From NCBI RefSeq assembly GCF_028389875.1, contig NC_084670.1, positions 38,467,333 to 38,531,332 of the forward strand: a stretch of 64,000 nucleotides of DNA, written 5' to 3'. A model generated the notes under the pieces. That model saw only the letters and a list, made by a program, of their open reading frames with translations, did not search any database and was not told the origin of the DNA. The translations under genes and the position numbers were made by a program. The DNA comes from Rhea pennata. Its lineage: Eukaryota > Chordata > Aves > Rheiformes > Rheidae. Shown one piece after another: positions 10,948 to 23,985 of this stretch (positions within the stretch are counted from its first letter, which is position 1; the number at the start of each line of letters is the position of its first letter).

Positions 10948-12469
10948 AATGCTCAGCAAGATTTCATGGTCTACAGTGCTTGAGATTTTTTGCCACAAAA
11001 GAGCAAACGTGCCCTTAATACACATCATCTGGAGGGCTTTACCTGGGATGCTGGTCCTTGTCAGTCTCCAAAGCCATGGGGGGCAGACCAGGTAGTAAAT
11101 ATGAGGATGTGTTCCCCCTTTCCACGGATTTTGTCCAGCTTTCATTCTGGCTGAGCCTGGGGAAAGCAGTTCTCATCTCTGGACCTCTCTTGGTCCTTGG
11201 GTTTTTCAGCATCACCTTGGGGCAGTGCTTCTCCCCAGGTACAGCCCCTGACACCCTGCATACTCCAAGCACCCTGCCTCTCCTGGGACACTGTACAGCC
11301 CTGCCTCCGTGAATCCCCTATGTTTTTGACCCTGGGCTTCTGAGGACATGCCCACACACTGCAGTGCTGCTGTCCAGGCTCCAGTGCAGAGCCCGAAAGG
11401 CAGTGCTGTGCCTCTAGACCTGCATTTTGGCTCATTCAGGTGTTTGTGAGGTGACCAGCTCCCAGCTCTGCAGCTGCTGGAGTTTGAGAATGTCCCCACA
11501 CCCAGCCTTCCTGATTGTCCTAGCTTTGCACTGTCCTGGGGTGACTCTTGCAGAAGGGAGGCTCCATCCCCCTTGAATACTGCCAGAGATGGGGCTTCCA
11601 AGTCACTACAAAAGGAAGGACCTCTTTACTTCTTTGGGTTGCTTATTGAGCCCTTGGCACTGCCCAGCTGATGCTGTGAGCCCCAACCCTGTACCCTTAG
11701 CTCTTGTCTATTGTATGTCTGCTCAAAGACATCTCTAGGCACCCGGGGCATGGGAAGTGTTGCTTTAGAGAGCTCACTTGAAGATGTTTCACATTGTGGA
11801 GCTGAAGGCCTTGTTGAGGCTACTCTAGGACATGGCCATGCCCCTGTATCCTCTCCTGCTGCTGCTGTGAGGGTCCAGGAAGGTGTGTGGGGAGAGCAGT
11901 GGGTTTTGTGTGGGTGGGATGGGTTTCCCTCCACATGCCTGAGTTCTGCAGGAGTGGCTCTGAGCACCCAGGAAAAATCTCTTTTCTCTAGGGCATCAAG
12001 GCTTTTCCAGACGTTTGTACAGAAACACAGCCTGGTCCTAGAGGCCCAAGAGCAGCACAGCCCACAGCATGGCCCGGGACCTGTAGGAGCTGTGTTACTC
12101 TCTCTTCTTTTTCCACATGCTCCAATTAAATTGACATTTTCTATCATCACCTTTACAGCACCCTAGCTGGACATTTTAAGTTTCCCTTTTTTCCATTTTT
12201 CCTCCTCTTACTCTTGATTCATAAAGATACTGCTGACTTGCCCTTCAGGGAGTTTAAGGCTTATTCCATCTTCCGTAATCTGTCCCTTTAGCCAAGTGTT
12301 TAATTCTGTTTCTATCTAGAGTTTCTTATCTGTCCTCTAGCGAGGCTGTCTCTTGTGGAAAGTGAACCTCATTGAAGGCAACTTAGTATAGTGTTGAGGA
12401 GTGTAATTATTTTAATGAAACTATGTCATATTTTCTTTTTATCTTTTTATCTTCTGTTTATGATTTTGG

Positions 12470-12490
12470 AAAAAAAAAAAAAAAAAAAAA
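12470..12490. repeat. Poly-A tract of 21 bases
   Basis: An uninterrupted run of 21 A follows AT-rich sequence. It could be the tail of a processed insertion, but no matching body or target duplication was found. Confidence 0.9.
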
Positions 12491-14079
12491 GTCCCTGTCG
12501 ATTTGCAGCTAGTTTTCTAGGTGAAGCAGGAGGGAATTGGGGCCTATGAGCTGTAACACTCAATTGCAGGCTACAGTGGAATAAGGTTAGCTTTTACCAA
12601 GAGTGATGTCAGTCCCAGGTGGCTGAGGAGAGCACTGGCTGTGTTGGGGACATGGGGAGGAAGATTGTCCTCCCAGGGCCTGACCTCCAGGACACTGCTT
12701 TGTCCCGACTTCCCTAGGAGACACACTGGATGGATCTCAACAGGAGACTGTTGCTGTCACTTCTTCTGAAATCTCTAATATAATAATCCTGAAAGAAACC
12801 CTCAAAAGTAGGAATTCTTGTGTATTATTGAAGTCTCCATCTTTCAGCTACACTCTTGACACCTCTCCAATTAGACTACAGGATCTGAAGAAAATTACAG
12901 TGAGGGACATGGTTCGTCAGGGCATTTTGCATTTTAATAAGCCCTACAGTACATTTGCTGCTGAGTTGATGAAACTCAGCTCCTGAGAGGAGACTGAAGA
13001 AAGTATTCCAGCAGTAAAATTCAGAAGCGAAGCCCAAGTTTTGTCAAGTATTAATGGGTCCCACTGAGGACTGTTATCCACAAAGACTCCCCAGGGGCTA
13101 ATTAGAGCAGAAAACTGTACTCACAGATTACAGGCAGGCAAAGGAAATGTGCAGACACTTCTGATTCCCAGCCCGTAGTATGTTTTATCAAGCAAAATGC
13201 CCAAGCACAGGCACCGGACACCGAATCCCTAGGAAGGGAGACCCTTTCCTGTGCACATTGTCCCCGGCTCTTCCTGGGGGCAGCGTGCGGGTGGGGGTGT
13301 GCAGTACTAAGTGCAGGACAACCACATGACTCCTCCCAGGCTCCCTGGGGTGCCAGGAGGCAACAAGGCCCCGGTGTCTCCTGGCTGGGCTCAGTGGCAG
13401 AGAGAGCAGCCATAGCCAAGGAGACACAGACCTCAGTACTGTTAGGGCCTTTCAGCCTTGCCGGGGCCCTTGGCCATTTCCAAGTCAGGCCATTCTGTGC
13501 TGTCTCACACTTGTGCCTGTGTCCCTGAAGACTGCAGACTCCCAGCCTGCTTCCCCACCTTGCTCTCACTCCAGGTTCTCCCCTCTCTTACTGATGTTTT
13601 TCTGCCCTTGCTGGCTGTTCCTTGAAACACAGAGCCACGGGCTGATCACAGACTTCTGGTGACCTTTTGCACCACAGTACTACCCTTGGAGTGATATTTC
13701 TTCAGTCTACTGTCCAGTCTGGACTTCTCAAGCTGTAGTTTGCAGCTCTTTCACCTTCCATGCTGCTTCCCACTACCAAGAACAGCTCCTGAGAGCCCCC
13801 AAATGGGTCACACTCGTGCTGAGTTGAGGAGGATAATAACTCCCCTTGTCTGCATGGCCATGCTTGTCCTAATGCAGATTCGTAGGACTTTCTCCTTATT
13901 CTGAGGGAGCATGCATCAATGGCTCCTATGGCATTCAGGCCTTCTCCAGGATGAAACCACTCCTCAGCTGATCAGGTCCCAAACTATCCTGATGCACAGG
14001 GTTTTTCTTTCCTATGCGCAGCACTTGCCACTTCTCTTTGTAAGACTTGATGAGGTTTCTGCTGGCTGAATCCTTCCGT

Positions 14080-15660
14080 TTCTCTAGTTCCACCCAGACT
14101 GAGGCTGTCCTGTGGCAGTGTTAATATGTGTATGTCGATGGCCCCCCCCTGACCTGTGGTGCCTCCAGCAGGACAACAAGATGGGTAATGTATTCAGTGC
14201 TTGATCATCCTCTGAGTAGAGAGGTTTTCTGCTTCTCTTCAGCTTGTTTCTCTCTGGCTTCAACCTATAGCTGTTGTCTCTCTTTATCCTGCCACACACC
14301 ATTATGAAGAACCTATCTTTAACTTCTTGATTAAACCTCGTACAGGGAGGTCCTTGTTTAGGGGCAGGGGGCAGGGGGCAGGGGAGGGCACACAAAACTG
14401 GATGTAATATTGCACATTCTGTCTAGAAAGTTGCAAGAAGGACATAATCACTTCCCTTGACCTTCTGGCCGTGCTCCTATTCATACAGCCCAGGCTGTTG
14501 TTGGCCTTCTCTGTTGCCTGGGCACACACCTGTCTCATACTTTGCCTTCTGTCTGCCCAAATCCTCAGGTCCTTTTCTGCAAAGCTACTCCATGGACACT
14601 TGGTCCCCAGCCTGTATCTCTGCAGGATTTTGGTCTGTCCTACGTGCAGGGACATGGCCCTTGTCCTTGCTGAATTTCATGAGATTCCTGACCTGGCTTT
14701 CCTCTTGCCTGTCTAGGGCCCTCTCAGTGGCAGCCCTCAAGGTTGAACTCTTCAGGAAGAGTACCGTCCTTTCACCAGTATCTTCTGAGCCTCATCATCC
14801 AACAAATTATGTGGCCATTTGGTTGTCTACCCATTCAGACCATGAAGACCTAATTGGTGTGCAAGTCTTCTGTGGGAGAAAGTGTCAGAAACCTTCCTAA
14901 GCTTGAGTTAACTGATGTTCACTGCTCTCTGATGGTTCACCAATACAGTTTGTTCAACATAGATGGCCATACAGTTGGTGAAGCATGATTTACCCTTGGC
15001 AAACCTATATGGACTCTTCCCAGTCACCTTCTTCTCCTTTATGGGCCCAGAACTGTGATCAGAGAAGACTCACTGCATGACACTCGCCTGAGTGTTCAGT
15101 GAGGCTGAACAGCCTATACCTCCCCAGGTTGTCTCTGTGGCCTTTTTGGAAGATGGATGCAACTTTGCCTTTCTCCAGTCATTGGGGCCTCCCTGAGTCT
15201 CCACAGCTTTCCAAGATGATAGCGAGTGGCCTTGCAAGATAGCTGCCAGCTCTCTCAGCATTTTCAGCTGCAGCCCGTCCAATGCCATAGACTTGTGTTC
15301 TTGCAATAATTCCTGACTCAACTATCAAGCACTCCGGGCCCTTCAGAGGTGCCTCCCATGGGACCCCTCTACCAGCCCCCCTAGTAGGCAAAAGTCTGCT
15401 CTCCTGACCGCCAGAGTCTGGAATCTGCTTCTCCTCTTTACAGGTCTGACACTGATTATCACATCCCTGATCAGTTCTTCCCCATTGACAGGTTACAAGG
15501 TCAGGAAAATGGCACCCTTGTTGGTATATCTGGCTTAGCTGTGCTAGGAAGTGGTCCTCCACACCCTCCAGAATCCCCCTGGATAGTTTGAACCTTGCTG
15601 CATTGTTGTCCCAGTGAAAGCCAGGGAGATTAAAGTCCTCCCATGAGAATCAGGCTCTGT
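14080..15660 (-). mobile_element. CR1 LINE ORF2 relic, minus strand
   Basis: Minus-strand frames, interrupted by stops and frameshifts, carry recognisable pieces of the CR1 second ORF (endonuclease plus reverse transcriptase). From 5' to 3' on the minus strand: a DFNLPGFHW-like endonuclease-end motif near 15625, GVEDHFLAQLSQ near 15560, HKSMALDG and LRELA near 15290 (the entry to the reverse transcriptase domain), DWRKAKL near 15175, and near 14640-14430 a C-terminal part with LGTKCPWSSFAEKDL and NRSTARRSREVIM. The order is colinear with CR1, but intervening parts are deleted or unreadable. This is an inactive, old copy with no intact product. Confidence 0.85.
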
Positions 15661-18600
15661 GATCCATGGGCTTCCTCAGGGTGCTTCAGAATGTAGCAGT
15701 TCTGTCACAGGTTGTGCATCTCTACTTCCTGCTGTTTGCGTGCCAGGCTTTGTGCATTTGTGTATGTTTGGAATGTGGAACCTCAGCTGTGGCACCAGGG
15801 CTGAGCACAGACTTGTCGCTGTGAAATGTGGTCCCAGAGCCAAGGACAATGTGTATGCAAAGGCCCTGCTTGAGAGCAGAGACATGGTGGTGTGGATGGC
15901 GGCTGAGGATGTAATGCCGACATGAGGCTCCCACTAAGAGAATAAATGCTACAGTACCCAAGGCCAGAGGGAAGCAGAGCTGGGTCATGCAGTCATGGCC
16001 AAAGAGATGTTTTCAAGCCAAGGTGACTCTGCAGTATCTTGGGACCTGTGACAGAAGTGACCGGATCTCCAGGAAGGAGAAGGTGCCACTGAGAAAGCCT
16101 CTGGGCCTGAACAGCCTGCAATGCAGTCACACTGTGGCTGCATCATTAGCACAGTCCCTGTTCTTATCAGTGAGAATCAGAAAAAGTTTGGAGACCTGAG
16201 AACAACTGGGTTCTGAGAGGGTAGACCTAATTGTGGAGAGCTTGTTGTGACATGCTGTCCATCTTTGCAGCATGCTTGGTGTGAATGGGATAGACTTTGT
16301 GTGAAGACAGTGATGGAAACCATTATCTGGGGACATGTAGGAAATTCATGATGCCCTGGAGTGTTTGCCCAGCAACCACTCCAGAAGGGCATGGAGTTCC
16401 TGGAGGTCCTGTGCTGGACCTACTGGAAGTGTGGTGGTTGTGCTGCACACCCCATGAATCTGACATGGCCCTGCAGGCCTCTTGTCATTGCATTAATTCA
16501 AGTGTGAGCACTGAATCACAGGAGCTGTTTGCAGTGTTGGGGTCTGTATGTGTCCTGGCTTTGGAGTGAGTGGAGCTCTTGCAGTTGTCGGTAGCAAGCG
16601 TCATTTCAGATGGCCAAGGAGATTCTCCTCTTGTCCCCCAGCTCGTGCTTTGGAAGGATTTGCGTCTCATAGTTACTCAGTCAGAGCAGGCAGACAGACC
16701 CTGGCACATGTCCTGGATGACCTCTGTCTCTTCCAGTGCCACCAGGTGTTTGTTTGTGAAAACTTTCTCCCACCCTCCCTCACCTTTGATTCCAATGGGA
16801 GCTTCGAGAAGGAGCTCCCATGCAGACACTCATTTTGTTTACCCCAAAATGTGGGCAAAGGGAATCCCACATCCTATGAGTTTGTGGGTGCACAGGAAGG
16901 AACTGGATGCCACTGCACCCTTGGGGCTTCTCAATGGGCATTAGATGTATTGATGAACTCCTCTAAACAGGTCCCTGAAGAACAGGTAAATGAACTCCCT
17001 TCTTCTCCCTGTGTCTAGGTGTCCTGTCTTCCTAGGAGATGGGAGCAGGGCCTTCTAGAGTGGGACGTTTCCACCTCTCTTAGATAACCATCCTCTGATG
17101 AGACCAGCTGCAATGCTGGACTCAGTCTCTCTCCACTCTTTCAGGAAGGACCATTGCTGATTATTTTAGTCTGCTTCAGTGGACCTTTAATGTGACCTTG
17201 CTGCCTTTCAGGAGCTGTCAATCCTGGAGTCCTGACGACATCTTGAGTGTGCACAGGGGACAGAGACAGTCATGCTTTCAGCTGGGACTCTGCTTCTGAG
17301 CTGCACCTGGCTCCTGTAACCATGGTAGCCCATGGCAACCTGTCAGGTGCTGCAGAGAGATGGCTCTGTCCAGGAGCAGCTCCTCTTAAAAGAGCAGCAA
17401 GGCTCAGAGCCAGGTTCTTTCTCTCTCTCTTTAACTGAGAAGTTAAAGACAATTGGGAGTGGGAGGATGGCTGAGAGCTCCCTGCAGGGATAAACCTTCA
17501 CAGCCCCTGACACAGTAAGTCTCTGGCTGCAGAGCAATGCTGCTGTGGATGCTGGTGGGTTCTTCTGCAGCTGGCACCTTCCACAGCTGAAATGGTCTGT
17601 CAGGGTGGTTCTCACAGCTTCTCCTGTTTGGAGCAGGTGGTGCTCTAGGGCAGGGATTCATTGTTATGTGATCAGGGGGACAGGGCATCACAGGACATTG
17701 CAGGGGTGTGAAGCCAGGGAGTGCACCCATGGTTGCCCAGGGCTGTAGTTCAGAGCAGTGTCCCTGTGCCCCATGGTGTTGTCTGCCTGGGGCAGTGACT
17801 GCGCTGCCTGTGAGGGTCAGCACTCAGCCCACACAGGGAGGTCCCCACACCACTGTGGGGGGAAGTTCTTGCTGGAAGGAGTGATCTCCAGCAGGGCAAA
17901 TTCCTTCTCCTGTTTAGATGGTGCTGTGTGGGTAAGAGCTGCTCTCAGCTACTGCTCACCCCCAGGATATTTCCAAGGGGCCTTTCCTAGAGAACAGTCA
18001 GGGCAGGGACAGAGGTTTCCTTAAAGACTGGAGGCTCTCTTGAGTCTGTGCTTTCCTTTTCCTGCTGTTTGAAGAGTGCTGATAGGGCAGAAAGAAACAG
18101 CTCTCATGAGGAAAAGCTCCGAGCAGTGAAGATACGATCAGAGAAGGACAGGAAACTAGAACAATAAATGCTGTGGGGGGGGGGCGGAATTTGTAGACTT
18201 CCCTGTCATCTTCTTCAATTCAATCTCTAAGCAAGCACTGCTGGGTCTCCTCTCCCACCCAGCTGATATTCTGCGCTCAAGGCCAGGGGGTCCAGGGCAT
18301 GAGCCTCCTCCCCGGCAGCCTGAGTTCCAGCAGAGGAGAGAAGCACCTCATCTGCAACGTGCCCATTTCCCAGTGTGTGGCAAGGGAGCTGAGAGCCACT
18401 GTCCTGTGATGTTGCCATCTGGGAGGTGGTGTGCACAGCTGGGTGAGGGGAGGACTTTCCTGAGTGCCTGTCTGTCTCTCACTCTGTGCTTTTTCTGTGC
18501 CAGGAGCGATAGAGGAAGTACTCCTTGTTTCCTCACCTCTCCACGCTGGTCTGGTTTTGCTCTCCACTCTCTGGGGTTAAGGAGGGGGTTCAGCTGCAGT

Positions 18601-19160
18601 TAAGGCAGTAACATCACACTCCCACTACATTGCCTGGAGAAACATTGCAGATGGTAGACTGATGTGACAGCAGGGTCTTTCTCAGTTGGAAAGACATGTT
18701 TAGGAAGGATCAGGTCAGCCCTTGCCTTCACTGCACTGTTTCATTCCCTTGACAAACTGGGAGCTGGTGTGATTAATCCATATACAGACACCCCAGTTCA
18801 AGAGGGCAAAGCCTGGACAGATGAACCCCTCAGAAGGACATTCTCTTTCAGACACAGCTGCCATGAGTGCTGCGTTTGTCCCTCATAAGGACAAAAAGAG
18901 AATATTCCACCTGGCTCACCAGACAAAATCCTCTTTATGAACCTCAGGGCAGCCATCCCCAGGTATCTCCACCAAATACACAGGGAAGTCTGACACCTCC
19001 ATTTACAAACCCCTGTGGCTGATTCTTCTAGAGCTCATGAGCAGAGGCCCCTGTGCTGCATGGCACATTGAGTACAAGGTGGGGGTCAGGAAAGGAGCTG
19101 AACAAGTTAAAGGAAAGAGGCAATGTGGGGGATGTTATGTGGACTGGAATGGGTTTTGGT
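15661..19160. other. No recognisable genes upstream of the olfactory receptor
   Basis: Unique-looking sequence of moderate GC with many short frames but no domain I can name. A G run lies at 18175-18182. The last part (about 19.0-19.2 kb) leads into a pyrimidine-rich acceptor-like site before the OR gene, and a non-coding upstream OR exon could lie in this interval, as is usual for vertebrate OR genes, but it cannot be located by eye. Confidence 0.35.
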
Positions 19161-19179
19161 CACAGGAGCCTGTTCTAAC

Positions 19180-19217
19180 TTGTCAATGCCTTTTCCTCCT
19201 GGGACAGTGCCTGGAAC
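19180..19217 (+). promoter_or_regulatory. Candidate 3' splice site before the OR coding exon
   Basis: A pyrimidine-rich run (CCTTTTCCTCCTGGGACAG) ends in AG at about 19207, some 24 bases before the OR start codon. Vertebrate OR genes usually have an intron just upstream of the coding exon, so this is a plausible acceptor. Confidence 0.4.
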
Positions 19218-19230
19218 CAAGACAGAGCCA

Positions 19231-20159
19231 ATGTCCAACAGCAGCTCCCCCAATGAGTTCCTCCTCCTGGCATTTGCAGACACTCGGGAGCTGCAGCTCT
19301 TGCACTTCTTGCTCTTCCTGGGCATCTACCTGGCTGCCCTCCTGGGCAACGGCCTCATCATGTAGCCTGTGACCGCTGCCTCCACACCCCCATGTACTTC
19401 TTCCTATTCAACCTCGCCCACCTCGACCTTGGCACCATCTCTACCATTGTCCCCAAATCCATGGCCAATTCCCTGTGGAACACCAGGGCCATTTCCTACT
19501 CAGGATGTGCTGCACAAGTCTTTCTGTTTGTCTTCTTGTTAGGAGGAGAGTATTGTCTCCTCACTGTCATGGCCTGTGACCGCTACGTTGCCATCTGCAA
19601 ACCCCTGCACTATAGCACACTCATGGACAGCAGAGCCTGTGTCAAAATGGCAGCAGCTGCCTGGGCCAGTGGTTTTCTCAATGCAGCCCTGCACACTGCC
19701 AACACATTCTCCATATCCCTCTGCCAAGGCAACACAGTGGACCAGTTCTTCTGTGAGATTCCCCAGATCCTCAAGCTCTCCTGCTCACATTCCTACCTCA
19801 GGGAAGCAGGCCTTCTTGTGGTTAGCCTTTGTTTAGTCTTTGGGTGTTTTGTTTTCACTGTGGAGTCCTATGTGCAGATCTTCACTGCTGTGTTCAGGAT
19901 CCCCTCTGAGCAGGGCCAGCACGAAGCCTTTTCCATGTGCCTCCCGCACCTGGCCGTGGTCTCCCTGTTTGTCAGCACTGGATTTTTTGCCTACCTGAAG
20001 CCTCCCTCCTTCTCTTCCCCAGCTCTGGATATGGTGGTGGCTGTTCTGTACTCTTTGGTGCCTCCAGCAGTGAACCCCCTCATCTACAGCATGAGGAACA
20101 AGGAGCTCAAAGATGCCCTGAGGAAACTGGTTCAGCGCATCCTAGGTCAGCAGCAATAA
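19231..20159 (+). pseudogene. Olfactory receptor, near-intact but with one frameshift
   Basis: This is a single-exon class A GPCR of the odorant receptor family, expected to sit in the plasma membrane of olfactory neurons and couple to G-olf. The ATG at 19231 is followed by an N-terminal NSSSPNEFLLLAF segment with an N-glycosylation motif (NSS). Family hallmarks are present: PMYFFLFNLAHLDL at the TM2 border, MACDRYVAICKPLHY at the end of TM3, FSMCLPHLAVV in TM6, and PPAVNPLIYSMRNKEL in TM7. The composition resembles the large bird-specific OR14-type expansion. About 45 codons in, after GNGLIM, the frame is lost to a stop at 19363-19365, and the remainder continues open in another frame to the stop at 20157-20159. 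This fits a one-base deletion. Apart from that the length (about 310 codons) is normal. It could be a young pseudogene, a segregating allele or a sequencing error. Confidence 0.92.
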
Positions 20160-20357
20160 GCTGCCCATGCCTCCTCACAAGTGGTTTCTGATTTGTCTCA
20201 GACGACTGTTGTGCTCTGGGTGTTCTCCCTGTGATAGACATGTTTGTATAGGAGTGTCTGAATTTATCCCACTTCTCCAAAGGCATGACCTCAGTCTGTC
20301 TGACCCAGAGGCCTCCTGTGAATGTGTCTATCCCTGTGTCACAGTTGGCCTCTCTCT

Positions 20358-20363
20358 AATAAA
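20358..20363 (+). terminator. Polyadenylation signal of the OR gene
   Basis: A canonical AATAAA lies about 200 bp after the OR stop codon and is the first such hexamer in this orientation, consistent with a short OR 3' UTR. Confidence 0.5.
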
Positions 20364-20399
20364 AGGGGATTTCCTCAGTGCAGTGCTTGAAGGTTAGGC

Positions 20400-22340
20400 T
20401 CTTCTTTTAACACTGGAGCCAAGAATGTCTCAAGGATTTTCACGCTGAAAGACTCTTGTTTTTCCAGGCGCTGCTTGGGCTCAAGCCAATGAGCTCATCA
20501 GTGATGTGTTAGGGAATGAGGGCTGGATTCAGTTCTCACTTGTGGATGCGCAGTGCTCCTGGAGGTGGGGAATGGTCAAGCAGTATCTCCCATATGACAG
20601 GGCTGGAGACTGATGCCTGTTGTTCTCAAAGGGAGTATGGAGCCCCCAGGGGAGCACAGGGCACCTCCAAGGGCACCATGTGCCTCGAGGTGAAGGGAGC
20701 TTCACCAACTGGAGTCACCCGAAGGTAGAGGGCAAAACCAATGAATGTGCAGGCTAGTGAGAGCTCTGCAATCCCAGAAGAGGCAGTGGGCACCCAGCAA
20801 GCACAGAGGAGGGAGCCTGGGGAGTTTTTCATACCATCTTGAATCAAAAACCATGGGCTGGGATCTAGGACAGAGCCTGAGGCATTTGAAATGCCCTGTG
20901 CTTGCTCAGAGCATCCTCCAGAGCCACAGACACTTTGGTGGGAATTTTCAGGTGCAATGATGCCCATCCAACATCCCAGGACTCCCCTGGTCACCAGAAC
21001 AAGGGACACAGAGTGTCACTGTGATCTGCCTCCTTGTGTCACGGGGGCCAGTCCCAGTTTGGAGGCTGATGGGGCTGACAGACAGCCCCTGCCCCATGGA
21101 ACTGCTGTGCCTGCTGTGGGGCGGGGGCTGTGGAGTGAGTGCCCAGAGCTCTGCAGCCCCCTGTGGCAGGCACTGCTATGGGGCCACCACCATCCTGGGC
21201 TACTTTGCTGAGTGGGCTGTGGAGAGGGTAGGGGAGATAGGGAGAGACGGGGAGAGGCTGGGCTGGGCTGGAAAGGGCCTGAGAGAGGAAAAGTGGCAAT
21301 GTCAGCTCAGCTGTGCGAGCTGGCAGGGTGAGGACACAGGCTAGGGGTGTTGTGATGTAGAGCCAGGTCTCATGGAGGGGAACCAAGACATGCCCGGTGC
21401 AGAGGAGAGGAGGTCGGTCTGTGCTCTTGGTTGCATGGAGCGACCATGGCATGGTGCCCCCAGGCATTTGTCACAGACTGGCCTCTCACACCGGTCATTT
21501 CTAGTGCTCCTTACGCATCCCTGGTTTCTGGGTGCATTTTGATGTGTGGCCAGCTCCTTCCTCCTGGGCTCGCTGCCTGTGTCTAGGGGAACAGTCAGCC
21601 CTGCCTGGCCCCTCTCCTAGGCTGGACCCAGGCAGACCCTAGAGGATAGCTTTTTATGATCTCCAGTGTGGGACATGCCCTGGGCTGCACGGGGGGCTCG
21701 ATGCTGGGGAGGCTGCTAAAGCAGGAGGGCTGTGGGTGGATGGGTCACGGAGGGCTGTTATGGGACCCATGACAGGGAGATGCTCTCCCAACCCTGAACA
21801 CACCGAACCTTGTACGGTGCCTACACAGTAGGGCCGTGGCACTGTGTGGGGTGCAAGGATGGGATACAGATGGGAGCCATGATGCTCCTCAGCACTCCAC
21901 TGCAAAAGAGAACCTCCCAGGAGAGCTCTCCCTGCCTGGCCCCATGAGCTCTTATCCCTGCTCCAGCTGTGCCAGGCAGAGGCTGAGGACCAAGACGTCC
22001 CTCAGAAAGACTGTGCCAGACTTGGGAATCTTGCCCTGAGCACCAGGACAGGCAGAGCACCCTCCTCCTATGTCCCTGTCCTGATGGGAGGTGACGTGAG
22101 CCCCAGAGAAACAGGGCACTATTTTTGCGTGTGAGATGAACACCACAGCTGCTGTGCTGCAGAAACACCGAGCACAACCCCTCACTGCAGCCTCCACTGC
22201 CCCTTGCCCCTGTCCTGCTGACCTGCTACTGCCTTTGCATTGTTCCATCTCCCGTCCCCTCTCCCCACACCGCAGGCACCAGCAGTGCAGCAGGAGCTGG
22301 CACAGCCCTGCAGCTGCTGCCTGGCCCCTGGTCCTCCCCA
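20400..22340. other. No recognisable genes
   Basis: Moderate-GC sequence with frames up to 157 codons in several frames at once, none with a recognisable motif. It may contain very old repeats. Nothing else could be supported. Confidence 0.35.
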
Positions 22341-22349
22341 CCTCCCCAC

Positions 22350-22515
22350 AAGACATGACATCCATCTTCAAGAAGGACATGAAAGAGGATCTAGGCAATG
22401 ACCTGGAGGTCTTGGTGGACATCAAATTGGCGAGAGGTCAACAAGGTGCTCCTGTAGCAAGGATGGCCACCGTTACTCTGGGCTGTACTAGCAAGAGTGC
22501 AGACAGCAGGGTGAG
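22350..22515 (+). mobile_element. CR1 LINE ORF2 C-terminal fragment
   Basis: GGTCTTGGTGGACATCAAAT near 22409, GGTGCTCCTGTAGCAAGGAT and CTGGGCTGTACTAGCAAGAG near 22480, then GCAGACAGCAGG, match the conserved string of the CR1 ORF2 C-terminus (the part encoding the LVD.KL ... VA.KA ... LGC motif series) at moderate divergence. It is short and non-functional. Confidence 0.65.
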
Positions 22516-22631
22516 TGCAGTGGGACAGACAAAACACTCTGGCAACCTCAACTAAAGAGAAGCAAAATAAAGAAAGATCTGAATTAGCAGACTGCCCATC
22601 TTGGAGAGAGAGGTATGATCAATAGAGGACC

Positions 22632-22713
22632 GGAAAGGAAAGGAAAGGAAAGGAAAGGAAAGGAAAGGAAAGGAAAGGAAAGGAAAGGAAAGGAAAGGAA
22701 AGGAAAAGGAAAA
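22632..22713. repeat. (GGAAA)n microsatellite
   Basis: About 16 near-perfect copies of a pentanucleotide GGAAA, purine-only on the plus strand. Confidence 0.97.
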
Positions 22714-22917
22714 GTATTTTTGCCAGTGGCCAAGTGGCTCAAGCCAAATGTGCCCAGTCGTTCTCACAGGGGAGAGTGCCAGGGGGACTTCTGATTTATT
22801 TGACCTCTGATAGCATGCCCAGGATTATGATTTTTTAGTGATATAACCTATCTGTGCAAATCTAACTAAAACCAAGATTGAAGCACTATGAGTGATACTC
22901 CAGAACATTGATGTGGG

Positions 22918-22951
22918 AAAAAACAAACAAACAAACAAACAAACAAAAAAA
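22918..22951. repeat. (AAAC)n microsatellite
   Basis: Seven copies of the tetranucleotide AAAC with a flanking A-rich stretch. Confidence 0.95.
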
Positions 22952-22959
22952 CTCTTTCT

Positions 22960-23985
22960 ATTGTCTTCAGTGGCTGTGGGATGAAGCCTGAGTTTAGTCT
23001 GAAAGAGAAAAGATTGGGACTGAATGTCCTGAGGGTGGCTGTAAACTACTTGATGCCCTCTCTCCTCTTCAGTGATACTTGCTAGGGTCACACCTCAGCC
23101 AACAAGACCTTCTATCTTTTCCCTTGCATAATAAACAAAACTGTGAAGAATTATGATGATCTGTGGAGCCCTTGAAAGAGTAAGTATGTGCGTGAGAGCT
23201 CACAGCACCGGTCTGGAAAAGCCAAGTGTCAGTGGCCCGCCCGAGGTGCCAAGGATCCCAAGCCCTGAGCAACAGGGCTGGATACAGGCTCCTCTGCTCG
23301 TGCCATGGGCTCCTGACTCACCTCACAGAGTAAGACAAATTTCTGTGGGAGAGGTGGAGGAAGAAAGTAGAAATGAATCAAAACAGGGAGATTCAGGCCA
23401 GGAGTCCCACCACTAAATATCTCTAACTATAGGTGCATTTACCACCTCTCTGGAAAGGCCATTTCTTCCACGACCAGCAGCACCTGAGGGCATGCTTCTG
23501 ATGGACTCTCATAAGCACTCAAGCTGTTCCCTTCACCCAGCTGGAGGGGCACAGATGGGACCTGGCCCTTCCTGTTCCTCCTAAGCATGTTGTTTGAGGA
23601 AGTGCTGGAAGAGCAGGCCTGGCAGGATCCTCATGGCACTGCACTACCTGGGGCTGTGCTAACACCCCTGCACACACTTCCAAGGCCAGGTTCTTGGGGA
23701 CAAACATCCGGCTGTGCTTATGGGAGCATGCCTTCCTGGTGGGCAAGGAGAGCTCAGGCTCCTGTCACCCTGCGGGAGAGGAGCTGGCTGCTCCAAGGAC
23801 TGAGGGGAGGAGGGACAGGTCCCACAGCTCATGAGGTGAAGGTGCTGACATGTGCCTGGGGCCAGGTCGCTCCTAAGCCCTCTCCCAGCTCCTGGAAAGC
23901 CACTGCAGGAGCAAGCAAATCCTGGAGATCACCATTCCCCAGGTTCCTGGAAATGAATAACAGGGCGACGTGTGTGAGAACATGA
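22960..23985. other. No recognisable genes
   Basis: Unique-looking sequence with frames up to 132 codons and no recognisable domain. The right end merges into the TGAGGTCA minisatellite. Confidence 0.35.

Larger units (their letters stand above)
9906..14079. other. No recognisable genes; simple repeats only
   Basis: Apart from a (TC)n/T(n) tract at 10905-10947 and a 21-base A run at 12470-12490, this interval holds unique-looking sequence of moderate GC. Reading frames reach 174 codons but lack domains, signal peptides or supporting splice sites. Short stretches may be old interspersed repeats too diverged to name. Confidence 0.35.
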
